Shown: positions 53,584 through 63,514 of the stretch, piece by piece
How positions within the stretch are numbered: the first letter of the stretch is position 1
Layout: every line of letters begins with the position of its first letter
From: Rhizosphaericola sp047606825
GTDB taxonomy: Bacteria; Bacteroidota; Bacteroidia; Chitinophagales; Chitinophagaceae
NCBI GenBank assembly: GCA_047606825.1
Contig: JASGDY010000005.1
Coordinates: forward strand, 1-64,000
Direction of reading: 5' to 3'
DNA length: 64,000 nt
The notes under the pieces: model-generated
Databases searched by the model: none
Told to the model about the DNA's origin: nothing
The model's input: the letters and a program-made list of their open reading frames with translations, nothing else
Translations under genes and position numbers: made by a program

Positions 53584-55632
53584 ATGAACGGAAACAACAA
53601 TCCCTTTTTGGAAAAAAGTAGTTTGCCTTACCAGGCACCAGAATTTGATAAAATAAAGGACACGGATTATCTGCCAGCTTTTCAAAAAGGCATCAGCATG
53701 CAGACCGAGGAGATAAACGCCATTGCGGAAAACAAGGAAACGCCGAGCTTTGAAAATACCTTGGTCGCGCTTGAAAAAAGCGGCGAAATACTGAACCGGG
53801 TAAGTCCTGTGTTCTTTGCGGTCGTCAACGCCAATACCAACGATTATCTGCAGAAAATAGAGGAAGACATTGCGCCAAAACTTGCCAAACAGCGCGACTT
53901 GATTTTCCTGAACCACAAGCTGTTCCAGCGTGTGGAAGCATTGTACGAAAGGAGAGAGGCGTTGGGTTTGGACAAAGAATCCAACCGCTTATTAGATTTT
54001 TACTACCAAAAATTTGAAATGGCGGGGGCCAACCTTTCCGAACAAAAAAAGGAAAGACTCAAAACACTGAACGAAAAAGAAGCGTTGCTGATGACGCAGT
54101 TCAATGCCCGACTCATTGCGGCGGCAAAGAAAGCCTATGTACTGGCGGATTCCGAAAGCGAGTTGGGAGGCCTTTCACCCGAAGAAATACAATCGGCAAA
54201 AGCCGCTGCCATCCAGAAAGACCAGGACGGAAAATATCTGTTGGGCATCACCAACACGACGCAACAGCCGATATTGACGCAGTTGTCCAACAGAAAAATT
54301 CGCGAGCAACTATTCCAAACAAGCTGGACAAGAACGCAGAAAAACGACGAAAACGACACCCGCAAAATCGTATTGGAGCTTGCGCATATCCGTGCGGAAA
54401 AGGCGCAGCTATTGGGTTTCCCCAGTTTTGCGGCGTGGAGCCTACAGGACCAGATGGCCAAAACACCGGAAAATGTCCAGGCGTTTTTAAAGCAACTCGT
54501 CGAATCTTCCATAGCCAAGGCAAAAGAAGAAGCTGCGACAATCCAGTCCTTAATCAACAGCCAAAATGGCGGTTTCGCACTCGCAGCCTACGACTGGAAC
54601 TATCACGCCGAGCAAGTGCGGAAAGCGCAATACGATTTGCAGGAATCGGAGATTACGCCTTATTTTGAACTCAACAACGTATTGGAGAAAGGTGTGTTTT
54701 TTGCTGCTGAAAAGCTTTACGGCATTGGCTTTGCGAAACGCACCGGCTTTCCGGTGTACCATCCTGACGTGCAAGTATATGAACTGTTTGAGGCGGATGG
54801 CACGGCGTTGGGTTTGTTTTATTTCGACCCATACAAACGCGACAATAAATCCGGTGGCGCGTGGATGGACAATATCGTCACACAGTCACATCTATTGCAG
54901 CAAAAGCCTGTCATTTATAATGTCTGCAACTATAAGCGACCGACGGAACGGCAACCGTGCCTGTTGAGTTATGACGACGTAGCGACCTTGTTCCACGAGT
55001 TCGGACATGCGCTGCACGGTTTCTTTGCCAATCAGCAATATCCCAGCCTTTCTGGCACTTCCGTCGCGCGCGATTTTGTCGAACTGCCTTCGCAGATGAA
55101 CGAGCATTGGGCTTTGGACGAAACTGTTTTGCGTAACTATGCGCTGCATTACAAAACCAAAGAGCCAATGCCACAAACGCTTATCGACAAAATAAAAAAA
55201 GCGACCACATTTAACCAAGGCTATGCCTTGACGGAAGTATTGGCCGCTTCACAGCTTGATATGCAGTGGCACACACTTACAACCGATGATGTGGTTGAAA
55301 GCCTCGACCTGTTTGAATCACAGGCCTTGGAAAGGACGGGATTAAATATCCCACAAGTGCCGCCGCGCTACCGCAGTTCATACTTTCAGCATATCTGGGG
55401 CAACGGCTATTGCGCAGGTTATTATGCGTACCAATGGGCGGAGATGCTGGACAATGACATATTTGACTGGTTTGAAAAACACGGCGGCCTTACCCGCGAA
55501 AACGGTCAACAATACCGCGACAAAGTCCTCTCCAAAGGCAATACCGAAGACTATAACGCTATGTTTTACAGCTTAACAGGACATATGCCCAACATAGAAC
55601 CGATGCTGCGGCACAGGGGACTGATGTTGTGA
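53584..55632 (+). CDS. dcp: M3 family peptidase (dipeptidyl carboxypeptidase type)
   Basis: This 682-residue zinc metallopeptidase has no signal peptide and probably degrades peptides in the cytoplasm. The zinc site is LFHEFGHALHGFFAN (near 471) with the downstream glutamate in VELPSQMNEHWALDE. Typical M3 segments such as YFDPYKRDNKSGGAWMD and YYAYQWAEMLDNDIFDWF confirm the family. I chose MNGNNNPFLEK as the start. Removal of C-terminal dipeptides is the activity of the closest branch, Dcp, although oligopeptidase A-like activity is possible. Confidence 0.92.
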   Translation: MNGNNNPFLEKSSLPYQAPEFDKIKDTDYLPAFQKGISMQTEEINAIAENKETPSFENTLVALEKSGEILNRVSPVFFAVVNANTNDYLQKIEEDIAPKLAKQRDLIFLNHKLFQRVEALYERREALGLDKESNRLLDFYYQKFEMAGANLSEQKKERLKTLNEKEALLMTQFNARLIAAAKKAYVLADSESELGGLSPEEIQSAKAAAIQKDQDGKYLLGITNTTQQPILTQLSNRKIREQLFQTSWTRTQKNDENDTRKIVLELAHIRAEKAQLLGFPSFAAWSLQDQMAKTPENVQAFLKQLVESSIAKAKEEAATIQSLINSQNGGFALAAYDWNYHAEQVRKAQYDLQESEITPYFELNNVLEKGVFFAAEKLYGIGFAKRTGFPVYHPDVQVYELFEADGTALGLFYFDPYKRDNKSGGAWMDNIVTQSHLLQQKPVIYNVCNYKRPTERQPCLLSYDDVATLFHEFGHALHGFFANQQYPSLSGTSVARDFVELPSQMNEHWALDETVLRNYALHYKTKEPMPQTLIDKIKKATTFNQGYALTEVLAASQLDMQWHTLTTDDVVESLDLFESQALERTGLNIPQVPPRYRSSYFQHIWGNGYCAGYYAYQWAEMLDNDIFDWFEKHGGLTRENGQQYRDKVLSKGNTEDYNAMFYSLTGHMPNIEPMLRHRGLML

Positions 55633-55721
55633 AAAGTGGATGGTTAAGCGCGAATAGGGAGGGCTGTCATCGTTAATGCACGGGGTACTGACTGTCGGGA
55701 ATATATGCTCCTCAAAAAAAT

Positions 55722-55750
55722 ACCGCCAATGCCGTGACTGCATTGGCGGT
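55722..55750. terminator. bidirectional terminator between M3 peptidase and RNase G
   Basis: ACCGCCAATGC at 55722-55732 pairs with GCATTGGCGGT at 55740-55750. A run of A residues precedes it and TTTT follows, so it can end transcription on both strands between these convergent genes. Confidence 0.88.
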
Positions 55751-55770
55751 TTTATGGAACGGTTTTCTGA

Positions 55771-57321
55771 TTAAAGCTTGATTTCTTCTTCCTGTTCGTC
55801 GAAGAAGTGAAATTCCATGAAATAGTAGTTGGTATTAGGCGCGATTTTGAGCTTGACCTTGTATTTGCGCTGCCACTGGCGGCGGATGGAGTTCCAATAT
55901 CCTTTGGTCAGGTGCGAATGCAGTATCGGGTGTACCATGATGGTGATTTCGGAATGCTGGTGCTGCATGATGTATTCCAGTCGTTTTTCTATTTCGTCCA
56001 CCAGCAATAGGGAAGAAGTTATTTTTCCGGATCCGTTGCAGCTTGGGCAGGTTTCCTCAGTATTGATGGTGATTTCTGGCCGCATACGCTGGCGTGTTAT
56101 CTGCATCAGCCCAAATTTTGACAAGGGAAGTACCGAATGGCGCGCGCGGTCAGTCTTCATGCAGATGTCCATGTGGTCCAGTACCTTCTTCTTGTTTTCC
56201 GGGTTTTTCATGTCGATGAAATCGACGACGATGATGCCGCCCAGGTCACGCAGGCGCAACTGCCGGGCAATTTCGTCGGCTGCTTCGATGTTGGTTGCCA
56301 AGGCATTGTCTTCCTGTCCGTTGCCGACATTTTTGTAGCCGCTGTTGACGTCTATGACATGGCAGGCTTCCGTGCGTTCGATGATGAGATAGGCACCGCT
56401 CGCCATGTTGACCGTCTTGCCAAAAGCGGTTTTTATCTGTTTGGTGATTTTGAAATGGTCAAAAATGGGTAACGGTCCGGTATAATAGCTGACGATATGC
56501 TCCTTGGTCGGCGCGATGGTGTGGATGTATTCCAGTGTTTCGTCATAGATGTTTTGGTCATTGGTGACGATTTTGTTGAAGTCCGCAGTGAGCAGATCCC
56601 GGAGGATACTGGTCGTCTTGGTCTGTTCACTTAATATTTTGGCGGGCGGTTTGGCATTCTTCAGTTTTTTCTGGATGCTCTGCCATCTTTCGATAAGTGT
56701 GCGCAGATCGTTGTGCAGCTCTTCGGTTTTCTTGCCTTCGGCTGCAGTGCGCACGATGACCCCGATATTTTTGGGTTTGATGGCGGTGATGAGGTGGTTG
56801 AGCCGTTTGCGTTCCTCCGAAGAATGTATTTTTTTGGAAACAGCAACGACATCATTAAAGGGTGTGATGACCACAAACCTCCCCGGAAGGGAGAGTTCAC
56901 AGCTTAGGCGTGGACCTTTGGCCGATATGGGTTCTTTCAATATCTGAACCAGTATGTTGGGTTTGCCGTTGAGTACCTCGGCAATCTTTCCGGTCTTGAC
57001 GATTTCCGGTTCAATCTGGAATTTGGAAAAGTCCAGTCCGTTGGGCGACTTGTCGTTGATCGACAACTGGGTAAATTTCAGGAGAGACTTGATATAAGGA
57101 CTGAGGTCGGTATAGTGCAAAAAGGCGTCTTTTTCAAAACCCACGTCCACAAATGCCGCATTGAGCCCCGGCATCAGGCGTTTTACTTTACCTAGGAAAA
57201 GGTCGCCAACGGAGAATCCGTTACCTGCTTTTTCGGTATGTAGCTCGACTAGTTTGTTATCTTCGGTTAATGCCAATTCTACTCCCGTGGGTGAGGCATT
57301 GATTATTAATTCTTTGTTCAC
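55771..57321 (-). CDS. rng: ribonuclease G/E family protein
   Basis: This 516-residue endoribonuclease processes 16S rRNA ends and decays mRNA. It begins MNKELIINASPTGVELALTEDNKL and has an S1-like RNA-binding insert (VGDLFLGKVKRLMPGLNAAFVDVGFEKDAFLHY, near 41-73). The catalytic aspartates are in IDVNSGYK and IIVVDFIDMKN. The zinc-link cysteines are in ETCPSCNGSGK. Length and the short C-terminus fit RNase G rather than RNase E, as usual in Bacteroidota. Confidence 0.94.
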   Translation of the reverse strand: MNKELIINASPTGVELALTEDNKLVELHTEKAGNGFSVGDLFLGKVKRLMPGLNAAFVDVGFEKDAFLHYTDLSPYIKSLLKFTQLSINDKSPNGLDFSKFQIEPEIVKTGKIAEVLNGKPNILVQILKEPISAKGPRLSCELSLPGRFVVITPFNDVVAVSKKIHSSEERKRLNHLITAIKPKNIGVIVRTAAEGKKTEELHNDLRTLIERWQSIQKKLKNAKPPAKILSEQTKTTSILRDLLTADFNKIVTNDQNIYDETLEYIHTIAPTKEHIVSYYTGPLPIFDHFKITKQIKTAFGKTVNMASGAYLIIERTEACHVIDVNSGYKNVGNGQEDNALATNIEAADEIARQLRLRDLGGIIVVDFIDMKNPENKKKVLDHMDICMKTDRARHSVLPLSKFGLMQITRQRMRPEITINTEETCPSCNGSGKITSSLLLVDEIEKRLEYIMQHQHSEITIMVHPILHSHLTKGYWNSIRRQWQRKYKVKLKIAPNTNYYFMEFHFFDEQEEEIKL

Positions 57322-57474
57322 TAATACAACTTTTTTCTAAATGAATCCGTCCACAGGGGACGGATGGAATACGGCAACAAAACTCCGTTGGGAAAAACAA
57401 GTCTCCCCGAGGCTGCCGACGATTGATAGGAAAAGTTGAAAAGTTGCAGTGAATCTGGATAAACCATAAAACAA

Positions 57475-57504
57475 TCAATGCCGGATGGATATTGCCGGCA
57501 TTGA
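57475..57504 (-). terminator. hairpin terminator after the COX24-domain gene
   Basis: TCAATGCCGG at 57475-57484 pairs with CCGGCATTGA at 57495-57504, with TTGTTTTATGG following on the minus strand. Confidence 0.7.
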
Positions 57505-57560
57505 TATATAAGAAGATACGATGAAGACACCAATGTGTGCTCCATTCGGAAAAGGAGGTC

Positions 57561-57650
57561 TTATTTGCCTTTATGACGGTTCTTTCTTAATCTCTTTTTA
57601 CGTTTGTGTGTTGCGATCTTATGACGCTTTCTTTTTTTACCACAAGGCAT
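57561..57650 (-). CDS. AURKAIP1/COX24 domain small ribosomal protein
   Basis: This 29-residue, extremely basic protein begins MPCGKKRKRHKIATHKRKK and ends LRKNRHKGK. It matches the AURKAIP1/COX24 domain, homologous to mitochondrial mS38 and a small bacterial ribosomal protein, which Bacteroidota encode as a stand-alone short gene. It binds rRNA in the small subunit. Because of its size it is often missed. A hairpin terminator follows at 57475-57504. Confidence 0.9.
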   Translation of the reverse strand: MPCGKKRKRHKIATHKRKKRLRKNRHKGK

Positions 57651-57692
57651 AGTCTAGAAAAATTTATGGAGTTATTAAATCAAAAATTATTT

Positions 57693-58538
57693 TTACTGCA
57701 AAGCCTGTATTCTTTCCTGGATTTCTTTTCTGGCTTCCGGGATGTTGATTTTAGGCAATAAGTCTTTGTACCATTTGATAGCTTCGGCCTTTTCACCCAT
57801 ACGGTCATAGGTCTCGGCTAGGTTGATAATAGCTTCCATGTCACCGGGATTGATTTTCAATACGGCTTCGAAGCGCTTGACGGCATTTTCGTACTGTCCG
57901 CTCTTGATACCGCCCAGACCTAAAATCTTTTGGGCAAATACGTTGTCTGGATGTTTTTCGGCGATTTCCCTGACGGGTAGTATGCCCTGCATCGGGTTGT
58001 CCGATATGTTTCCGAACATGTAACATGCTCCCAGGCCGATTTTGGAGGAATCATTATTGGGGTCCAGCTCAATTGCCTTATCAAAGAACGTCTTTGCATT
58101 TGTTGCCAACCAGGTCTGCATTGCAGGGTCGCTGTCCGACACCAACACACCTGTCAATAGCAGATGGGCGGCAAAGGTAAGCTCTTTTTCAGAATTATCC
58201 AAAAGTCCTTGCTGTCCAGTATAGTAGGCACTGATGTCCGGTCTGTTTTTTTTGTTTTTCCAGAAATCGGCTAGTTGTTCATAGACTTTGGACTGCTGTT
58301 TTTGGACATCGCCGCGCACGACACTGTTTTCCAGTTCGGTAATACGCGTTGTTTCTTCCTGTGTCAGGCTTTTTTTCGCAGAGACGAGAACCTCTTCGGT
58401 TGTCAGTTTGGGACGTTGTGCGCCCTGCATGGGCATGTCTGGTATTTTCTTCTTGGGAGGGATGGTGTTCCCAAAGAAAAAAATCACACAAAAAAGGAAG
58501 ACTCCTCCTGCGAGGATGAGTAACTTTTGCTTATTCAT
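57693..58538 (-). CDS. TPR repeat membrane-anchored protein
   Basis: This 281-residue protein has an N-terminal membrane helix (LLILAGGVFLFCVIFFFG) and a periplasmic tail with at least three tetratricopeptide repeats in the C-terminal half, such as GIKSGQYENAVKRFEAVLKINPGDMEAI and NLAETYDRMGEKAEAIKWYKDLL. TPRs mediate protein contacts, and the partner is unknown. The gene precedes the COX24 gene and follows the HU gene on the same strand with a 25-base gap, so it may be co-transcribed with HU. Confidence 0.85.
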   Translation of the reverse strand: MNKQKLLILAGGVFLFCVIFFFGNTIPPKKKIPDMPMQGAQRPKLTTEEVLVSAKKSLTQEETTRITELENSVVRGDVQKQQSKVYEQLADFWKNKKNRPDISAYYTGQQGLLDNSEKELTFAAHLLLTGVLVSDSDPAMQTWLATNAKTFFDKAIELDPNNDSSKIGLGACYMFGNISDNPMQGILPVREIAEKHPDNVFAQKILGLGGIKSGQYENAVKRFEAVLKINPGDMEAIINLAETYDRMGEKAEAIKWYKDLLPKINIPEARKEIQERIQALQ

Positions 58539-58563
58539 TACAGCGATTGAACGGCGAAGTTAC

Positions 58564-58848
58564 TTATTTTTGCGCTTCTTTGACCTCGTTGACAAACTCT
58601 TTGGATGGTTTGAAGGCTGGGATAAGGTGTTCTGGTATTTCGACGGCGATATTTTTCTTGATGTTCCTGCCAATTTTAGCTGCACGTTTTTTGGTAATAA
58701 AGCTTCCAAATCCACGGATATAGATGTTTTCACCCTTGGACAGATTGCCTTTTACCTCTTTCAGGAAAGACTCGATAGTCACCAATACATCCACTTTTGG
58801 GATGCCCGTTTTTTCAGAAATGCTATTTACGAGATCCGACTTTCTCAT
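58564..58848 (-). CDS. HU/IHF family DNA-binding protein
   Basis: This 94-residue protein bends and compacts DNA as a dimer. It begins MRKSDLVNSISEKTGIPKVDV and has the beta-arm segment KGENIYIRGFGSFITKKRAAKIGRNIKK and the usual C-terminal helix PAFKPSKEFVNEVKEA. GFGSF is the diagnostic turn. It is short and intact. Proteins of this kind also bind CRISPR leaders in some species, but no link to the locus here is shown. Confidence 0.95.
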   Translation of the reverse strand: MRKSDLVNSISEKTGIPKVDVLVTIESFLKEVKGNLSKGENIYIRGFGSFITKKRAAKIGRNIKKNIAVEIPEHLIPAFKPSKEFVNEVKEAQK

Positions 58849-59008
58849 AGAAAAGACATTTTTTGCATGAAGATATTTAAGTAATTTCAGCCCAATAATA
58901 AATATTTTATTTCATAGCGCAAAGAATATCAATCATTTGTTTCGTTTTTTCTTTAGCAGGCCGGGTTGATATCCGAATATTTTTTGCTTTTGAGCCTTTT
59001 TTTGCCGT

Positions 59009-59383
59009 CTAACTTTCGATTTCTATGGGTTCGATTTCTTTCAATTCATCCTCGGTAAACAGGTGTGATTTGGTGACAAAAGTATAGCCAATGGTACTTT
59101 CCAGCGAAAAACCACCTACGCCCACGCCAGGTACGACATCAATCAGCAGCTGCGTGTATTTCCAATATTTAAACTCGATGGCCGACATATAATAGGGGCA
59201 ATCCTCCACCGTCCCCAACAGTATGTCGCTACTGCCCGGACGAAAATCATCGATGGGGTAGAGTAGTGGCTGGCTACCTTCGCAGCAACCGCCGCTTTGG
59301 AAAAAGAGCAGAGGGCCGTGTTCCTTTTTCAGTTCGCGGACGACATCTACGGCTTTTTCGGTAAGTTTGACTCTAGATATCAT
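59009..59383 (-). CDS. DUF779 domain protein
   Basis: This 124-residue protein belongs to DUF779, small proteins often encoded beside acetaldehyde dehydrogenases. The typical segment LLFFQSGGCCEGSQPLLYPI near residue 23 contains two adjacent cysteines, and VEDCPYYMSAIEFKYWKYTQLLIDVVPG follows. Function is unknown, although a metal- or redox-linked role is suspected from the cysteines. I chose MISRVKLTEK as start over an ATG 8 codons earlier, based on family alignment from memory. No aldehyde dehydrogenase gene is adjacent here. Confidence 0.82.
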   Translation of the reverse strand: MISRVKLTEKAVDVVRELKKEHGPLLFFQSGGCCEGSQPLLYPIDDFRPGSSDILLGTVEDCPYYMSAIEFKYWKYTQLLIDVVPGVGVGGFSLESTIGYTFVTKSHLFTEDELKEIEPIEIES

Positions 59384-59687
59384 GGCAATGACATTTTTTA
59401 AATTCAAGGTAGGGCATTTATCTCATATAGCATTATCTTTATCTTTAGTGAATAGTTAAAAATGCGAATCAATGGTTGAAATGTGGTTTTATGTGTGCCG
59501 TTCCTATGGAACTTTGCCTTTTTGCAATTCGACACAATGGAATTTATCCAGTTTTAACCGTCAATATTGCGTGGAGAGCCATAGGGTCAGCACATATTGT
59601 TCAACCCCTTTTAGCATTAAAAGTGAATAATGCGGCGATTGGTCGGAAGTTGGTTGTTGTTTTCAAATCCTTAAATTTTCAAATCTT
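59384..59687. repeat. intergenic region with GTTCCTATGGAAC-type palindromes
   Basis: Palindromes GTTCCTATGGAAC at 59500-59512, TGGAATTTATCCA at 59538-59550 and GAGCCATAGGGTC at 59575-59587 belong to the series seen at 33994-34225. No gene is supported. Confidence 0.7.
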
Positions 59688-60722
59688 ATGAAACGCCTGC
59701 TTGTGTTGTTGCTACTTCCTTTTTGCCTATGGACACAGCGGAAAACCTATGTTCCCGTTACGGTTGCATTTTACAATGTGGAGAACCTTTATGATACTGT
59801 GGACAACACGTTGGTGGACGACGACGATTTTCTGGAGACGGGAAAGCGGCGTTACGGTGCGGCAATCTACCGGGAGAAAATCGGGCATATCGTCCAGGTG
59901 CTCAACGAACTCGGAATGGACGTGGCGGGGAGCATGACCGCGCTTGTCGGACTGGCGGAAGTGGAAAACGACACGGTGCTAACGGATATCGTGCAGCATC
60001 CGGTATTGGCTAAAAAGGAATGGCAGTTCATCCATTTTGACTCCAGGGACAGGCGCGGCGTGGACGTGGCGTTGCTGTACAATCCACGGCTTTTTCAGGT
60101 GCGGACGGCGCAACCGCTTTTTGTCTCCATTCCGTCCAACAGCAAATCGGCATATTATACGCGGGATATTTTGCATGTCGAAGGTGTGCTGTTGGGGGAA
60201 AAAATCCATGTGTACGTCAACCATTGGCCGAGCCGTGTCGGAGGAGAAGCCAAAAGTTACCCCGCGAGAGCCGCGGTCGCACAGGCTCTACGGCGACATA
60301 TCAACGCCGTGAAAAAATACGACTCCGCCGCACGCATATTGGTGATGGGCGACCTCAACGACGACCCTATTAGCAGGAGCGTGGTTAAGGACCTGGGTGC
60401 GACCAACAACAAAAATCTTATGGACACGCTACTGCACAATCCTTGGGGGGATTTTTACAAAAAAGGATACGGTACGCTTGCCTTTCAGAACGCCTGGGGA
60501 CTGTTTGACCAGATTATGCTGAGCCAAAACTGGTTGCCCCGAAACGACTCGACCTTGTTTTTCTGGAAAGCCAATATCTTCAAGCCTAGCTATCTTATCG
60601 AGACCAGCGGCAACTACAGAGGCTATCCCAAGCGCACGTATTCCGGGGACAACTACCAAGGTGGTTACAGCGACCATTTTCCGGTGTATGTGACGTTGTT
60701 GAAGTATTGGGATAAGAAGTGA
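59688..60722 (+). CDS. endonuclease/exonuclease/phosphatase family protein, exported
   Basis: This 344-residue protein has a signal peptide (LLVLLLLPFCLWTQ) and a full EEP domain. VAFYNVENLYDTVDN holds the N-terminal Asn, LVGLAEVENDTVL the metal-binding Glu, NHWPSRVGGEAKS the catalytic His region, ILVMGDLNDDPIS the Asp and Asn, and GGYSDHFPVYVTL the C-terminal Asp-His pair. Secreted members include nucleases, phosphatases and sphingomyelinases. A DNase or phosphatase role in the periplasm or outside the cell is likely, but the substrate is not decided. Confidence 0.9.
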   Translation: MKRLLVLLLLPFCLWTQRKTYVPVTVAFYNVENLYDTVDNTLVDDDDFLETGKRRYGAAIYREKIGHIVQVLNELGMDVAGSMTALVGLAEVENDTVLTDIVQHPVLAKKEWQFIHFDSRDRRGVDVALLYNPRLFQVRTAQPLFVSIPSNSKSAYYTRDILHVEGVLLGEKIHVYVNHWPSRVGGEAKSYPARAAVAQALRRHINAVKKYDSAARILVMGDLNDDPISRSVVKDLGATNNKNLMDTLLHNPWGDFYKKGYGTLAFQNAWGLFDQIMLSQNWLPRNDSTLFFWKANIFKPSYLIETSGNYRGYPKRTYSGDNYQGGYSDHFPVYVTLLKYWDKK

Positions 60723-60905
60723 AAAGTAAAAACGCTGTTTTGCTCCAGTCGTACTTTTCAATTTGCAAATTAAGACAGATATTCCAATATGCCAATATGC
60801 ACTTCTTTTGGGACTTTACGGCTCGCCGTTCCCAATTCTCCCTTCTCCATTCATGATTCTTAATTCAATCTTTTATCTTCGTCCCAAATATTGGATGTAC
60901 ACACA

Positions 60906-61694
60906 ATGGAAATAACGGCATTAATTCCCCATATCGAGGCATTGGTATTTGCGAGCGACCGGCCTCTGACCACGCTGGAAATCGTAGAACTGCTCAACAA
61001 TACGTTTGGGTTCATGGACAACCAGATTACACTGGACCAGGTGGAAAACGGACTGGAAGCGGTTTCGGAAAAATACCAGTCCGAATTTTACGCGTTCCAG
61101 CCCGTGCAGAGCGGCGGCGGCTGGATATTTCTCACCAAGCCCGAATACCACACGACGATTTCCCAGCTCAACGGCGACAAGTTCATCAAAAAACTTTCCG
61201 GCGCAGCACTGGAAACACTTTCCATCATCGCGTACAAACAACCCGTCACGAAAGGCGAAATCGAGAGCATCCGTGGTGTCAACAGCGATTACAGCGTACA
61301 GAAACTGTTGGAAAAGGAACTGATTGTCATTTCGGGTAGGGACGAGGAGTCACCGGGCAAACCGTTGCTATATACGACCAGCAAGGGTTTCATGGATTAC
61401 TTTGGTATCAATACACCACAGGACTTGCCTAAGATCCAGGAAGTGCAACAGGAGGAATCCTTGTATCCTTCCATCGTCGATGCGGACAAGACGACCGAGG
61501 CGGGCGACGCACCCAAGTCGGCATTGAACTACGCTGGCGAAAAATCCAAAGATGAAGGAAATGTACTTCCCTTGGACAGCCCACAAGTGGAAGAACCTCT
61601 GGAAACGCAAGGGGAACAACAAGCTGGATTCCCGGAGGAACCCCCAGTACCGCAGCAGGAAAATACGGACGACGAGTTGTCCGACGCTGAATAA
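60906..61694 (+). CDS. scpB: SMC-Scp complex subunit ScpB
   Basis: This 262-residue protein is a kleisin-associated winged-helix subunit of the chromosome condensation complex with SMC and ScpA. The core begins IPHIEALVFASDRPLTTLEIVELL and includes LSGAALETLSIIAYKQPVTKGEIESIRGVNSDYSVQKLLEKELI, the diagnostic ScpB segment. Residues from about 190 onward form an acidic, Glu- and Gln-rich tail of about 70 residues, longer than in many ScpB proteins but common in Bacteroidota. I chose MEITALIPH as start. The M1 peptidase gene follows after 18 bases. Confidence 0.93.
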   Translation: MEITALIPHIEALVFASDRPLTTLEIVELLNNTFGFMDNQITLDQVENGLEAVSEKYQSEFYAFQPVQSGGGWIFLTKPEYHTTISQLNGDKFIKKLSGAALETLSIIAYKQPVTKGEIESIRGVNSDYSVQKLLEKELIVISGRDEESPGKPLLYTTSKGFMDYFGINTPQDLPKIQEVQQEESLYPSIVDADKTTEAGDAPKSALNYAGEKSKDEGNVLPLDSPQVEEPLETQGEQQAGFPEEPPVPQQENTDDELSDAE

Positions 61695-61712
61695 CCCATC
61701 AACTTCATTGAA

Positions 61713-63434
61713 ATGATTTGCAGCAAAAAAATAAAACTTCTTTCTACAATTGTCCTGACGTTCGCCACATCTATATTGCAGGCGCAGCACAACTTAAGCG
61801 AAAAATATTACGTCGACCTTTCCCATGCTGACACGCTCCGTGGCAACATACATGCACCGGAACGCACCTGGTGGGACATCCTGCGCTATGACGTAACGGT
61901 CAAACCAGATTACAACAAAAAGTACATTTCCGGTACGAATAAGATTACATACAAAGTCGTCAAGGACAGTTATCCCGCTTTTATGCAGATTGACCTACAG
62001 GAGCCGATGCTGTTAGACAGCGTTGTGTTTGACGGTAACAGAAAACTGACTTTCACCCGCGAAGGCAATGCTTTCCATGTCAACGTTCCCAAGCAAAAAG
62101 AGGGTAGCGAGGGTTGTGTCGTCGCTTATTTCCACGGCAATCCGCGCGTAGCGAAAAAAGCGCCTTGGGACGGCGGTTGGATTTTTACCAAGGATTCTTT
62201 GGGAAGACCGTGGATGACAGTTGCCTGCCAAGGTTTGGGTGCTTCAGTCTGGTATCCCTGCAAGGACGTGCAGGACGACGAACCGGACAACGGCGCATCG
62301 TTGACGATGATTGTTCCTGACAGTCTGGTCGCCGTCGGCAATGGCCGCAAAGTCGAGGAAAAGCGTTACGACAACGGTTGGAAATCCGTCAAATGGCAGG
62401 TCGCCAACCCTATCAACAACTATACGCTCATTCCCTATATTGGCAAATATGTCGATATCGCCGATACCTACAAAGGACTGAAAGGTAATCTGGACGTACA
62501 TCTGTGGGCTTTGGACTATAACCGCGACAAGATGGTACAGCATTGCCAGCCGGAGGTTTTGCGTATGCTGAAAGCATTTGAACACTGGTTTGGTCCTTAT
62601 CCTTTTTATGAGGACGGTTATAAGCTGGTCGATGCGCCGCATCTGGGCATGGAACACCAAAGTGCCGTGGCGTATGGCAACCATTACCTCAATGGTTATG
62701 CAGGCAAGGACCTGTCCGGAACGGGTATAGGCCTGAAATGGGATTTTATCGTGGTGCATGAGAGCGGACATGAATGGTTTGCCAACAGCATCACTTCCAA
62801 GGATATCGCCGATATGTGGATACACGAAAGTTTTACCAATTACAGCGAAACCTTGTTTACCGAATATTGGTACGGACGGCAGGATGGGCAGGAGTATTGC
62901 TACGGTATCAGGAACAATATCCTGAACGACAAGCCCATCATCGGACCTTACGGCGTCAACCGTGAAGGCAGCGGCGACATGTACTACAAAGGTGCCAATA
63001 TGATTAACAGCATCCGCAATGCGATTGGCGACGACGAGAAGTTCCGCAACCTCCTCGTCAACATGAATAAAACATTTTACCACAAAACAGTTACTGCCGA
63101 GGATATTCAAAATTTCATTTCGCAGGAAAGTGGCATCGACCTGTCCAAGGTATTTGACCAATATCTCCGCACCGTCCAGGTGCCTGAACTGGAATACGCT
63201 TTTTCCGAAGACAAAAAGAAACTCTATTTCCGTTACGTCAACTGTGTCCCAGGTTTTAATTTGCCGTTATACATCCGGGCGGACAAAGGCGCGACAACTG
63301 TCAAGCTCAACCCGACTGAGCAATGGCAGGATATTTCCATCAATAGCGCGCAAGCACGCTTGATAACGCCCGTCAATATTGAGTTTCAGTACTATTTGAC
63401 GACCAAGAAAGTCGATGCGCCGGAAGGGAAATGA
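61713..63434 (+). CDS. M1 family aminopeptidase, exported
   Basis: This 573-residue exported zinc peptidase has a signal peptide (LLSTIVLTFATSILQAQ). The zinc site is VVHESGHEWFANSI (near 349) with the third ligand in MWIHESFTNYSETLF (near 369), and the substrate-binding motif appears as GMEHQSAVAYGN (GxMEN-like, near 312). It removes N-terminal residues from peptides. It lacks the large C-terminal helical domain of PepN and is therefore of the shorter M1 type. It follows scpB by 18 bases. Confidence 0.92.
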   Translation: MICSKKIKLLSTIVLTFATSILQAQHNLSEKYYVDLSHADTLRGNIHAPERTWWDILRYDVTVKPDYNKKYISGTNKITYKVVKDSYPAFMQIDLQEPMLLDSVVFDGNRKLTFTREGNAFHVNVPKQKEGSEGCVVAYFHGNPRVAKKAPWDGGWIFTKDSLGRPWMTVACQGLGASVWYPCKDVQDDEPDNGASLTMIVPDSLVAVGNGRKVEEKRYDNGWKSVKWQVANPINNYTLIPYIGKYVDIADTYKGLKGNLDVHLWALDYNRDKMVQHCQPEVLRMLKAFEHWFGPYPFYEDGYKLVDAPHLGMEHQSAVAYGNHYLNGYAGKDLSGTGIGLKWDFIVVHESGHEWFANSITSKDIADMWIHESFTNYSETLFTEYWYGRQDGQEYCYGIRNNILNDKPIIGPYGVNREGSGDMYYKGANMINSIRNAIGDDEKFRNLLVNMNKTFYHKTVTAEDIQNFISQESGIDLSKVFDQYLRTVQVPELEYAFSEDKKKLYFRYVNCVPGFNLPLYIRADKGATTVKLNPTEQWQDISINSAQARLITPVNIEFQYYLTTKKVDAPEGK

Positions 63435-63514
63435 ATAATGTAGTGTGAAGCATATCCAAGAGGTAAATTTCTTCTCCGCACGGCCTACTGCTACTTTGCG
63501 GGGAAGAAATGATG